Source: Parasitella parasitica (Eukaryota > Mucoromycota > Mucoromycetes > Mucorales > Mucoraceae). Taken from it: a DNA stretch of 43,540 bases. A model generated the notes under the pieces. The model was not told the origin of the DNA. It did no database searches and saw only the letters and a list, made by a program, of their open reading frames with translations. Positions 23,601-34,577 of this stretch are shown in pieces; position 1 is the first letter of the stretch; each line of letters opens with the position of its first letter. The position numbers and the translations under genes are program-made. The stretch covers positions 21,629-65,168 of the forward strand of contig MU619271.1 of the NCBI GenBank assembly GCA_025201805.1. The letters run 5' to 3'.

Positions 23601-25990
23601 TTGAGCATTGATATCGTCAAACAACTGAGGGTCTACAAAGGTGGATTTGGGGTTCATGTATTTGTGATTGAACAGACTGCTCTGCTTTTGCAGCATTTCG
23701 GCACGGGCTTTGTCCAGGTCGATTTGTTGCAAAATTTTGGCAGAGTCCACAGCTGCATCGTCGTCTTTCAATCGAGCACCTGCTGCCGCTTCTGTGTCTC
23801 CCAAACCGTAGCACACACCGTTGATTGTGCATCGCCTGAATTCCATGATATTCTGTGTTAATGTGCCCGTTTTATCGGAAAAGATGTATTCGATTTGTCC
23901 GAGATCGTCAGAGATGTTCCATGTCTTGGGCGTGCATGGCTGATCCAGTCTTTTATTGTACATGTCAATATCAGTGTGAATGAAATAGGCCTACAGCAAA
24001 GTGTGGGTCAGTCAATGTCTGGTAGTTTTTGCGTGTACACATACTGCTGCCGTTTTGACAATCTGGACGGATATATAGAGTGAGATGGGTATGATATTTT
24101 GATAGATAACCAAGGACGTCCTGCAACACGAAAATGAGTATTTGTCTACCATCAACCAAAAAATGCACGCTTTACCAGAACATCAGAAAACCTGCCATGG
24201 TGCCACTTTCTGCATCCTGGCTTTCAAAATAAGTCGCTGATGTATCGTTGTTATACACGATGCTTGCCGCAATGGAACAAATCAGGCATAAAACTAGCAG
24301 TAATACAAAATTCGTAATAACCTGGATCAAAAATATGTGAGTCAAACTTAGAAAGGCCAACAGTAGCCGGTATACTTGCATATGGATTGGTGGCCTTTTC
24401 CATTTTACTGCGTTTGCTTGGTGTCTTGCCTGAATTAAGCATAATCTTTGTTTCATTACCAGTAAATAACACTAAGCCAATGACCCAGCCTGTGTTTCTG
24501 AGTACACAGCCACGCAAGAGCATAGAACTACCAGTGATCGCCTCAGTTTTTTCGTGGGATACTTGCTCTTCGTCGGTGCCATCGCTGCTGATTGTATGGA
24601 AATCATCAATGTCTTCATCATCCGTGTCGTCGCTGCTGATTGTATAGAGATCATCATCAATATTACCATGGCGCCCAGACTCGCTGATAGGTTCGAGATC
24701 TACAGCAGTTGCCTCGGAAGCTTCGCTGGCCAGGGCAAAGCCTTCATCGCCATCAGCATTGGCACTTTTCATCCGTCTCCTAGTCGTTTCGGTTCGCATA
24801 AGGTCATTGCTCTTGACTTTCCATTTGAGCACGCCATTGTAAGAGTAAAGATTAGCATGCGGGGGCTCACTCTCGATGTAAAATTTACTGCGTTCGCACT
24901 CTTCAGGTGTGCTGATTTCGTTGGTGGCTTGCAATGAGCGCTTGATCTTGAGGTTTGTCTCGCCATCCAAATTTTGCGTCTCTACGTAGCAAAGCCCATC
25001 AGGCTCTGAGCTGGAAAGCACAACGATATCCGCAGGAATAGCATCGTCATTTCGAAGTACTACAAAGTCGCCTACTTTGACATCCTCCCACAAAGTTTTG
25101 CGCCACCGCTTGTCCAGAGGCTTGCGAGCTGAAGATACTGACCTTATCGGCTTCTGTTCAGAATCTGATCCGGATGTCAACAACCTATTTGATCTAAGGA
25201 CAGAGTGTGGCACTTGTCCAGGTCGGTACGGCACACGGCTTTTTCTTTTGGATGTCAACATCTTTGTGAATGAAGCGGTCGATCGGAACGTCTTTTTGAA
25301 TGTCGATGCAACGGAGGGTGATGTTGGAGGATGAGAATGAGGATCTGATGTGTTGTCGTCATGGTAACTGGCTACGCTGTAGCTTGTATTGACACGGCCA
25401 AGTGCACCATGTCTTGCCGTTAGTTCAAACTGCTGATTCTCCTTTGGAGTGCGAAAGATGAGAAAGTTTAGGGAATTCAGCCATCGTTTCCAACGAGGCA
25501 CTTGATGAGCAGCAATATTGATGTTTTTCCATGCTGACAGGGTATATGTGATGGCTTTATTGACACCCTGATCTGTTTTGTGTCGTCTGTTGTCCTCCAC
25601 TGCGTCTTTGGCGCCCGTTAAAACCAAAATTGCAGCCAGTGGTAAAACCACAAGCACTGGTGAGGCTGAAGTGCTAAATAAAGGAAACATCTGAAGGATC
25701 ACCAGGAACAAAAAGTATAGGTTAGCTATACCTCTGAACTGTTCAAACAGGTTCTTTGGCAAAAACGTAAACCAAGTGTATTTTGCTGTTCTTATTTTAT
25801 TCGAAATGTATGTCTTTGTAGGCTGACCGTAATCGTCTAATTCTTCGCTAGGAATATCCATATTTACATAAATGGTGCGTCTTTCGGTTGACGCAACAGG
25901 GAACGCACTCTTTTGCTGCTTTTTCCGCTCTCGATCCGCCAAGAACCGATTCTTTTTTCTTTGTATGAATCTTTGAGAGAAATTCGACAT
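20641..25990 (-). CDS. P4-ATPase, phospholipid-transporting (Dnf-type flippase)
   Basis: Integral membrane pump that moves phospholipid from the outer or lumenal leaflet to the cytosolic leaflet. Exons, leftward: 25990-24380, 24321-24176, 24120-24045, 23990-23150, 23085-22171, 22115-20641 (1687 aa). The N-terminus has the P4 hallmark NKIRTAKYTWFTFLPKNLFE and two membrane helices. A Ser-rich insert of about 130 residues precedes the actuator DGET (342-345). An acidic repeat and the TM4 motif NIIPISLYI follow (Pro about 597). Then come the phosphorylation site DKTGTLT (Asp about 650), KGAD in the nucleotide domain, and GDGANDVSMI (about 1088). The remaining helices are followed by a long His/Gln/Ser-rich cytosolic tail. 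Intron 1 (24379-24322) is best read as GC-AG, giving MEKATNPY-VITNF. The long inserts resemble fungal Dnf1/Dnf2 rather than Drs2; this is a family-level judgement. Confidence 0.94.
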
Positions 25991-26050
25991 TTGATGTAAG
26001 GTATTGAAAGAGAGAGAAAGAAGCTCGTTTTGTTATTTTTGATGCTAATT

Positions 26051-26060
26051 GTATATAAAT
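26051..26060 (-). promoter_or_regulatory. TATA-like element upstream of the flippase gene
   Basis: On the minus strand ATTTATATAC occurs about 60 nt upstream of the flippase start. The motif is common in such AT-rich DNA, so only its position supports it. Confidence 0.35.
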
Positions 26061-26213
26061 TGGCCTTGTGTTTCGTATCATCATATTTATATTGCGGATA
26101 TTGTAAAGTAGGCGAAATTGCAAAAATGTGGAGATGATTCGGTGACCTGAGGAGTCAAATTTTATGACGATAAAAAGGGGATATTCTATTCGGGTAACTC
26201 TCAACATCTAAAA

Positions 26214-26405
26214 ATGGGCTTTCGTCTTATGGTCTATTTATTCTTTTGGGCTGCACATTTTCCTGCCTTCTCGTATTCTTCTTCCATGTATAGAATGCCT
26301 ATTGTATTTAATCCGGCCACTATCTACAAAGTCATTCATGACCATTCTATTTTAGCTTCGGAAGCACATCCAATATCGGGGTTAGCTAGTGTTCAACAGA
26401 TATAA
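26214..26405 (+). CDS. Possible small secreted peptide (63 aa), unrecognised
   Basis: An ATG-initiated frame that begins MGFRLMVYLFFWAAHFPAFS. It reads as a plausible signal peptide with a hydrophobic core and a small-residue cleavage region, followed by about 43 polar residues without Cys. It lies divergently 223 bp from the flippase start. I see no clear splice extension and no homolog comes to mind. A chance ORF is a serious alternative. Confidence 0.25.
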   Translation: MGFRLMVYLFFWAAHFPAFSYSSSMYRMPIVFNPATIYKVIHDHSILASEAHPISGLASVQQI

Positions 26406-27214
26406 ATTGCTTTGGCTGTTTTAGACAAGAAATTTCTATGTTCCACGTGTTTGTAAATTTTGTTCAAACGCCAAGGATGTACCGTAAAATGTAAAATTTG
26501 CTCGGATGCTTGATTCTCCCGCTTATCCGTCTAGCAATGGTTCTATATCCCGTATAACCTTGTGAGAAAGATGATAAGCACAGCAAATATTTCATTTCAT
26601 GGATTTTAAAAAAAAGGAATACGAGGTATTAGCACCCAAGATAAGCTTTCTCAACAAGAAATGCTGCGCCAATCAAGATTACATTTTCAAATGCTTATAT
26701 CCTGCTTCCATTGATACCAGCAAATGGTATCGTTACCACAGCAGAACATGTATAGTCTAAAAATAGTGTGGCTGGAAATGTTTGTATGTACATTCTATTC
26801 ATGCAATATGAATAAAAAGACGAGTACAAAACGTAAACAAAGAGGATAAACCAAGGATTTGCGTTGAAGCGCCGCACTGCTTCAGGTTAAGATTATACAT
26901 CAAACGCCAGAGCAGCCTAATAACCGTTATGGTATTACTTGCGATCTGGTAGCCTCATCCAGAAACTTGAGACCATAGGAGCTAAGAAAAAAATTATGGT
27001 TTGTCTAGCCATACATATCTTTTACCATTTCGTCTCCAAATGCCCATTCATTAGGATGGAAAAAATTACTTGATCAACTAAAATAGGCAATTGTGTGATT
27101 CAAAGATGATGGTGGGTGGACGATTTAGAAAATTCAAATGAGCTAGACCAACAAAGCAACATTTGAATAATGCAGCAAAACTTTGTACAGCATATTTAAA
27201 TGTATGATTTTTCT

Positions 27215-27249
<35 letters not shown>

Positions 27250-27660
27250 TTTTTTTTTTTTTTTTTTTTTTTTGATTTTGAGGGACACAACGAATAGGCG
27301 GATTATCTATTTTATGATAATGTGTTTGTAGAGAGCAGTTTTATCAGTGTTACAAACTGTCCTGGACAAAAAGTGCTCCATTGAGGCGGGGAAGGGCAGT
27401 GCCGGATTTTGGTTAGGGTGAGGCCAACACAGATTCCCCATTCGCCAGACGGTGATAGATATAACAGCGATGTATTTCGAGCGATCTTTAATAAAACAAG
27501 GAAGCTGTGTATAAACGCACGGTGCCATAAATAATTTCTGAAGTCAAAGGATAGTTGGAGTAGTATTGAGAGAGAACGGATAGCCATAGCTGCATTTAAC
27601 CGGACAGTCAACGAGAAAACGCCTCAGTGTATGTCCTTGATACTGCCTGAAATCCAAGGC
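26406..27660. other. AT-rich gene-free interval
   Basis: Only short stop-bounded frames. It contains the long T-tract listed separately. The right end merges into the LINE relic. Confidence 0.5.
27216..27273. repeat. Long T-homopolymer tract
   Basis: Nearly uninterrupted T over about 58 nt, broken by single A residues. Its length is likely unreliable in the assembly. Because the LINE relic to the right lies on the minus strand, this could be the remnant of its poly(A) tail. Confidence 0.7.
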
Positions 27661-28765
27661 CGCATACCATGATGTCTGTTTCTATCCTGAGCAGCACCAG
27701 CACCCCTTCAGTTCTAAAGCATTCTCAGCTGCTGCAGCGCCAATCCCATTAGTAGGAAGCCTAGCTTCACCTTAGGCCGCAACAGCGTCCTCAACACCAC
27801 CAGTTCCTGTTGTAAATTTGTAACATAGAGTCAATCCTGAGTAGCAATATGCGGAGAGCAGCTTATGGAGTCTTGGATTTCAATAATCGATTCTGTTTGC
27901 GTTCCAAATGCTTGGTGCTCATCCTGCACCAATTTACATGTTTCACACCAAACTTTTGGACAGTCTTTCGAGTTGCCTATTTGATGCTTTCCCATTGATC
28001 CTGCGGGGTCATAGTAACGTTCATTGTATCCATTGCTGCGTTGATAATCTCTTCCAATTGTTTTCGAAACGTTGGGTTGCCCTTCCAGAGTCCCTCGCCT
28101 AATTTGGATTTGCCAATGTTGAAATTGACTTCAAGGATGGCATGGTCCGACCAAGAGGGAAGGATATGTCCCATGTTCGCATCGCTAAGCAAATGCTGTA
28201 GTGTATATCCAGCATATATGAAATCGATAGTTGATAAAGGCATGTGGATAAGTTGGCACCGATTACATGTCATTAAGGATCAAGCAGTTGTGGAAGTGCT
28301 GATCTAAATAACCCAACCAATGCAACAATGTCTTCACAATTCTAGAGGCCTTGGTTGTGGGGTAACTTGGCAGATGTCGTATCATTGGACTTGATACCTT
28401 TGCTGTTGTTTCTGCTGTTGCTGATGTTGCCCTTTGGGTTGTTGCTTACCAGCACCAGAGTCCTTCTAGTGTTTCTGGGTGCTCGATAGACTTGGGGAAT
28501 TGCTGGATGATTGCATAGCCGGAGCCAGCCATGGACTGTTCATAATTAAGACCGATGACCAGAATGTTGTCGAAAACACCAATGGCATTGGATAGTTCTT
28601 GTAACAGTTGTGATTGAGGGAGGGAGGGGACATCCGTGAGAGCGATTTGGATTAATTTACCTTCTCCATCGACAGCTTTGCAAGCGAAAAGTTGAATATT
28701 GGAGGTCTTGGATTCATACATTACACCTTCGATGAGGATGCGGCTGACAATATCTTTGGTGATGC
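27660..28765 (-). pseudogene. LINE (non-LTR retrotransposon) relic, internally deleted
   Basis: Minus-strand pieces of both ORFs of a LINE. At 28765-28446 the ORF1 nucleic-acid-binding segment reads ITKDIVSRILIEGVMYESK, then VDGEGKLIQIALTDVPSLP and SGYAIIQQFPKS, ending at a Trp-Cys. A zinc knuckle would normally start there. At 28273-27977 the frame resumes in the C-terminal endonuclease region: STIDFIYAGYTLQHL, SDHAILEVNF and GEGLWKGNPTFRKQLEE. It continues, frameshifted, into SVCQKFGVKHVNW and HLERKQNRLLKSKTP of the endonuclease-RT linker. The zinc knuckles and most of the endonuclease are missing in between, and no reverse transcriptase was seen. Stops and frameshifts show decay. Confidence 0.75.
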
Positions 28766-29622
28766 ATCATTGAGTGCTCTTGCCCAAAAACTTGATATTA
28801 AGGAAGCTGAATACCTTGTATTATTGATCAAGGATTTGCAAATGTTGTTGTCCAGTTGCGTTAGCGGTCTTGGAAGTGTTAAGAAAGTATCCATCGTTGA
28901 TACGAGCATTTCGTCAAATGCGAGTCTTAATTTAACGGCTGGTTGAAGCGGTTGCAGTTTCGGTAGGCGTACCAGTGCCTTCGGTGGCAATCTCTCCATG
29001 CATTAGAGAGTGTGATGTTGTGGTAATACGAAATCTAACTGCGGCAGCATAACTCATTTGACCAGGTACTGGTGTATTAATTGGTTTCTGTTTTTTTTTT
29101 TTGCTAGGAAGAACCATGTTAAATGTATGGTTAAAATATTGCCAAGCACTGGCCATTTGCAGATGCGATGAAATGGTTGCATTTTTTCAGGGGTAACGCC
29201 ATTCTCGGACATCAGTATTTACCCGGGTTTCGCCAAAAATTAATCGCATTGTGCTGTTCTCTCACAATACAAAAGCAATGAGCTTTTAACATGCATTATT
29301 AATTGCCAACTGTATTTGCCTCCTGCAATCTATTTGCTCCTCTCTATCTTGCGCAGCGATAAAGATGCCAGTCGGTGAGATATGAATAGAAATGAACGAA
29401 TATTTATTAATGTTACAGATGCGTGATATTACAGGATTGTGATGGAGTATATGTAATGAGATATATATATGCATGTGTATATTTATATGTTTGTGGATAG
29501 TATAGGGAGTAGCAAAATGTAATCAATCAGAGCAAGAAAAAGGGACTTGTGCCACCAAAAAAAAAAAAAGTGAATACAAGATGGGTAAATAACGGTAAAG
29601 GAAGAATATACTGTCGATCAAG
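28766..29622. other. Flank of LINE relic and 3' flank of the next gene
   Basis: On the minus strand, 29156-28932 and 28999-28766 keep fairly long open frames. One includes the phrase MSYAAAVRFRI. These may be the degraded 5' part of LINE ORF1, but no diagnostic motif survives. The right part (29160-29622) is plain AT-rich sequence. Confidence 0.35.
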
Positions 29623-30360
29623 TTAGTAAATGCATTCACACGTCTCTGGTAAAACCAGCAATTGGCGCAACTGGTTGCGACTATATTCCCAACTTTGCTC
29701 GATCTCCTCGTCTACTTCCTCCAACGTAGAGCCTAGAATTTGATAAACCTGAAAAGCTAATGAAGACTGATTCAGCTGCTTATGGGGTGGAGGTGTAGGT
29801 GGTGCTGGTGCATGATAAGGAAGTGACATCATATTACTTTTGATTGAAGTAGGTTGCCAAAAGGACGGATCTATGATGCTTTTGCTGTTAGGATGGCAAA
29901 ATGTATTTGCAGTTCCCTCTGCGGGAGACGCGGGCATGTGATCCGAAGCCTCTGAAGATGAGCTAAGCGTAACACTGGAGTTATTATTGCCGAGAGATTG
30001 CAGCAATGTAGGTGTGCCGTCGTCCGACTGCTCAGCAATTGAGGCAAATGACACGGTAGAAAACCTCTTGCTTTGGTGCAAACTAGTATGACTGAGGTTG
30101 CTATTTCCACTAAAGGTTTCTTTTAATGTCGTTACAACGGGTGATGGTGAGCGGAAAAACAAGGATAACTTTTGACGTATGCGAGACGGTGAAGCGATAG
30201 ATGAGGTCGATTGCTGTGTGTCTACACCAGTAATGATTTTCAATGATTGCCTCTTCTTTTTGGTAGTAGTGTTATCATTAACCATGACTCGATCTCTATC
30301 CAAATTGAAGCTTTTTCGAAATGGACTCATGCTGCTTTTACTTGAAAAGGCGCTAATCAT
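29623..30360 (-). CDS. Hypothetical Ser-rich protein, 245 aa, single exon
   Basis: An intact ATG-to-TAA frame with no intron. The first 200 residues are low-complexity (Ser, Pro, Thr, Lys) and probably disordered. They contain basic Ser/Arg-type patches such as SPFRKSFNLDRDR and SRIRQKLSLFFRSPSP that look like kinase targets. Near the C-terminus an ordered helix is likely: LAFQVYQILGSTLEEVDEEI followed by EQSWEYSRNQLRQLLVLPET. I do not recognise the family. Length, composition and a TATA box upstream support a real gene. Function is unknown. Confidence 0.65.
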   Translation of the reverse strand: MISAFSSKSSMSPFRKSFNLDRDRVMVNDNTTTKKKRQSLKIITGVDTQQSTSSIASPSRIRQKLSLFFRSPSPVVTTLKETFSGNSNLSHTSLHQSKRFSTVSFASIAEQSDDGTPTLLQSLGNNNSSVTLSSSSEASDHMPASPAEGTANTFCHPNSKSIIDPSFWQPTSIKSNMMSLPYHAPAPPTPPPHKQLNQSSLAFQVYQILGSTLEEVDEEIEQSWEYSRNQLRQLLVLPETCECIY

Positions 30361-30536
30361 GCTTGTACAATATATATGAAATATTTATGTAAATATAGAG
30401 AGAAAGAGGAGAAAAAGCAAATAATCATTCTAATGGTTTTATAGTAAAGCTCACTAAAGTTCATACTTTACGTGCATTGGTTTACATATCGGGAAAATGT
30501 CACCTTACCGTACAGCTTCTATTTATTCGTTCCGTA

Positions 30537-30546
30537 CCTTATATAG
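30537..30546 (-). promoter_or_regulatory. TATA box candidate for the 245-aa gene
   Basis: On the minus strand CTATATAAGG lies about 180 nt upstream of the start codon. The distance implies a 5' UTR of about 150 nt. Confidence 0.4.
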
Positions 30547-32121
30547 TCCTGCTGTGTAGCCATCTGGTCATTACCTTTACAAATGCTTAAGTACGTCATT
30601 ATCTAATCAACCTTTGATATACAAACATTTAGCTTACAAAAAATATTAGGTGAGAAAGGGGTAGCACTATTCGCAACATAAACAAAGACTGCCATAACCA
30701 TAAAGCATTGGAAAGGAGCATGGTATGAAATCTGTGGAAAGAGAAAAGGATGATGTGTCAGCAGTTTATAAGAATGCGTATAGTAAAAATATTCTCATGC
30801 TGTGTTCACTTTTTTATTTCAGGATAAAATATTGTTGTTGGTTTGATTAAGTGTTTGCTGATCGTAATGAATAATTAAGCTATACAGCGTATGTAATTAA
30901 CAGCTCATAAGCTGGCTCTTTAGAGAAAAATCAATTTATTCATCTATACGTGTGGTAGTTGCCATGAATAAACCTATTGCTTTATTAGTCACTATCTTAT
31001 AATTCTGATGGTGCTTAATGATTAAATAGCATTGATGGATTCCACATGTACACCTTAAATGCATTTTTATTTGTATACATATACACATGAATGCACAAGT
31101 ATTAATTTTTTGCTTTTATGTATGTAGGAGGGAATTTAGCTTGGATGTGTAGTTTCAAAACAAACCCGAGTGTACCTAATAGCAGTACCAAATCTTAGGC
31201 TTGGCTACTTGATAAAATAGCCATATTTTTTAAAGGAGGTTAATTCTATTCCATCGCCTATAATGTACTGTCAATCTGATTTGGTTTTACTCCTGCGTAC
31301 ACCGTATACTCTAATGAACTTAATTTATCTGATAGCAACACGTTCAAAACAAGATAAACCGGTGCAATTATTCTAACAACATGGAGGATCAATACATTAT
31401 ACATTTAGCTGCAAAGTGCATAATTTATTTCGTTTTTGTGTGCTCCATGTGCAAATTGACCAAGACCTTAGTAAAACTTTATCTTTCTAATTCTGACTGG
31501 CATCACATATGACATTTTATATGTGGAGTTACGAAAGTATGCAAATACTCATTTTCGATTCTGATTAATATCTCAAAAGATTTTGATAATAGTATATCCC
31601 AGCAGTGTGCCAATGCAAATATCATCATATTTTTTTTTACCTTTATACCGCGACTAAATTAACAATGGTCTCTGTCATGAAATGCATGCAACAAAAAAAT
31701 AAATCTACACACATGTGCCAAGGTGATTGAAGGTTAATAATGATTCGCCAACTTCTACTTGGAAAGTAAAACGTCAATAAATGATTCCTTGTCATTATTT
31801 ACAGTTGATTTATCTATCCAGTAATTGCTTAATCTCAAGCCTTCCTGACACAAGACATATTGTTGTGAATATGAATGAACTTCAAATTATTCAGGAACAT
31901 TCTACAAAGATGGCAATCATATCAATTGGAATCATGACCCCCAGAGGGACAGATCCAACTGTCACCTTTGTTGCTTATACGGTATCGTAATACTGCAAGT
32001 AAGCTAATCTGAAACTTTCGCCTTTTACGAACGCTATGTTACCTTTGGTACCCAGTTCGACTTTCTTTAATGCGGCCGCAATAGAAAAATAAGAGTGCTC
32101 TAACTTCTTGAACGAAAAGAT

Positions 32122-32310
32122 CTCTCATACATGTCAAGGCCGTTGAAACTATTAAGCTGGGCCAGAGAAACCAACAGCAACAATACAACAAACGTACAAG
32201 CTAGAAGCTCACTGTCTACAAGGAAAACGTCTTGATTCTGAAGAAGAACCCAGGAAAGATAGATATGTTCCCAAAAGAACGGTGGCTAGGCCCTTGGACA
32301 ATCCAAAGGT
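32122..32310 (+). pseudogene. LTR-retrotransposon integrase C-terminal scrap (Ty3/gypsy-like)
   Basis: One frame reads IKLGQRNQQQQYNKRT, then a TAG at 32212. It continues KLTVYKENVLILKKNPGK and FPKERWLGPWTIQRF. The pattern (YN-K-R, then V-LIL, then ERWLGPW-I) resembles the region after the integrase core in gypsy-type Pol proteins. No LTRs, reverse transcriptase or integrase catalytic triad were found, so the assignment rests on about 60 residues. Confidence 0.4.
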
Positions 32311-33607
32311 TTCTTTGCCACCAACTTTTGTGATCTGCAACCTTACGACAGCTACTGTTGTGCCTCTAATATTAAACCCACCGCATACCTAGTACAATAA
32401 GGGCAATCGATAGCGTTTGCTACGTTATTAAATTACTATACGAATCCAAAAAATACGAAACACACAAAAGATTAAGTAACCATGTCCAAAAAAAATAGCA
32501 ACAACAACTTTAACATTCGTTAATTCTATTTTTATTTTATCTTGTCGCAAACCTTGCTTCCACGTAGTCAATTGTAAACAATTCATATTTATAATTTAGC
32601 TGACATTCATAATCATTTTATCCTCGAAAAATCAAGAATAAAAAGATTGTTTTTAGACGATATTTTTATTATCTTCATCATCAAGAAAATAAATAACAGC
32701 TTTAATTATTTTTTGTATTTTTTTTTTACTAATAATTTCATACCCGTGTTGAAATATATACAGTAATATCAATAACTTGGCAACGTCTCACATCAGAGTG
32801 TCAGGTCAATCCCAGGGCCTCAGGGTACATCATATAAAATCATGAGTTATATTATAAACTTAACCAGTATAAAACTCTAGTGTAATGAATGTGTATAAAT
32901 ACATAGAGATATTACGAATAAAGGTCTAATTCTTTGGCAGATTTAATTTATCAGACTAGCGACTTTTGAAAACGTAGAATATATTCCATCATGATCTGAT
33001 AGTTTACTCATCAGATGTGAGCTCCTAATGATATAAAATTTGATTTTAACACGTATAACTAAAAAAAATAAGACTCGAATGTCACGTATTGACTCTCTGA
33101 TCAATGCTCTATTCATGAGAACTGATGTACGACGATTCAAATTTTATAAATACTAAGATGTCTTTCTCTAGATAAAACATCAGTGCTCTTTTATAATAAA
33201 GACCCCCAAAATTGATTATGATTGTAATTTTACAACGCTTTTGTTTCTATATTTTTTTTATGTTCGTAAATCTTTCAAATTTACTGCATTTGGGATAAAA
33301 ATATGGTGCAGGTGAAATTAGATAATGATCTTTGGAATATTCATATACGCCCGGTATTGGATCCTATGTGTCTTGGCATTTCTTATTTGTGTATAGTTTG
33401 TGGTGGTTAGCGCTATTGCTACTTTTGACAGTGAGATTCTACAATTGTTTTTAAATACAACTTTATGTCTTGGTAATACGACTCATAAGTCAAGCAACAC
33501 GTATTTAGTTTGGAATTTGCAACTGGAGTAAGCCGGTAATAGTAACCGCGGATAGTGATACGTAAAATTAGGTATTTTGGATTTATTTCATTTAAAACGA
33601 AAATATT

Positions 33608-34412
33608 CTATAACTCTCGCTTGATGTACTTCATAGTCTCTATATCAACGACAATTTTGTCGCCTTCGTTCACAAATTCAGGCACTTGTAATTTAGCACC
33701 ATTGGCTAAATTGGCAGTTTTGTAAACGGTTCCCTTTGCAGCTTGACCCGCCCGATCTACTACAGATAGAACTGTATAGGTATAAGTCGAAGGTAACTTA
33801 AATATACAGGGCTGCCTTCCATGCTCTGGTGTAGTCAAGAAGCTGACAGAAATAGGCATGGAATCTAAACAATATAGGTGAATAACTTGGCCTATTCCAA
33901 CGATGAACAAGCCCACGCATACCTTCCAACATGCCAATTGATCGATCTCCTCCTTCACACTTGGAGCTTGCCATTTCAATCTCTTCAAATGTTTCTAAAT
34001 TCAACAGATGAACTTTATCGCTTTCAGAATATAAATATTGGTATTGTTCATCCGCCAAATTCAATACTATTCACATACAAAAGAAGATTTTAGCCAACAC
34101 GTAGACATTTAAATGATACTAATTCCACTTACTCTCTAGTGAATCTCCAGACTTGAAGCGCTCGTTAATTTTTGCTGATGATAAGATATCTTGCAGCTCC
34201 ATCTTGACAACAGCTCCACCTCTCCCTGTAGAGACATGGTCTCTCGTTAAAACTTTCCAAGGTTTATCTTTGAATTGGACAATTTGCCCTTTTTTGATAG
34301 AGCCAACACTGAGCTTATAGAATCTCTTGGCTAATACAACCGTTCCACGGGGCAAAATATGTGGCCAACGCACAGAGGCTTGCCTAGCTAATGCGAGCAA
34401 GGTAAATGACAT
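33608..34412 (-). CDS. Elongation factor P-like protein, probably mitochondrial
   Basis: Bacterial-type EF-P, which helps ribosomes through polyproline stalls; here probably for mitochondrial ribosomes. Exons, leftward: 34412-34133, 34066-33923, 33864-33608 (226 aa against about 188 in bacteria). The extra N-terminal 30 residues are basic and hydroxylated with no acidic residue (MSFTLLALARQASVRWPHIL), as in a mitochondrial presequence. The KOW-like domain I contains KKGQIVQFKDKPWKVL. The loop that carries the modified Lys in E. coli EF-P reads STGRGGAVVKMEL, with Arg64 at the tip. FKSGDSLE, the OB domain II with ETFEEIEM, and domain III with MPISVSFLTTPE and LQVPEFVNEGDKIVVD follow in order. 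Head-to-head with the tryptophanyl-tRNA synthetase gene, 165 bp between starts. Confidence 0.92.
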
Positions 34413-34577
34413 TGTATGAGTCAGCTAATGTCCAAATAAAAACACTACATTGCATTAATTCCAAGGGGCACCAATAACATCTTCTAAGCCACTGGTGTTA
34501 ACACTTCATCTCCTACTAAATCTCGAACGAACAAAAAAGTGCTGCTCTTTTCATTCTAACTCTCTCTGTTTGGAAAA

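Larger units (their letters stand above)
30361..33607. other. AT-rich gene desert
   Basis: About 3.2 kb without a convincing gene on either strand. Frames are short and rich in Ile, Asn, Tyr and Lys as expected from composition. The only recognisable coding trace is the integrase-like scrap near 32.2 kb. No tRNA-like B-box with a cloverleaf context was found. Confidence 0.6.

Noticed and set aside
28692-28946. Plus-strand frame of 84 codons near the LINE relic
   Set aside because: Complement of minus-strand LINE ORF1 sequence with recognisable motifs.
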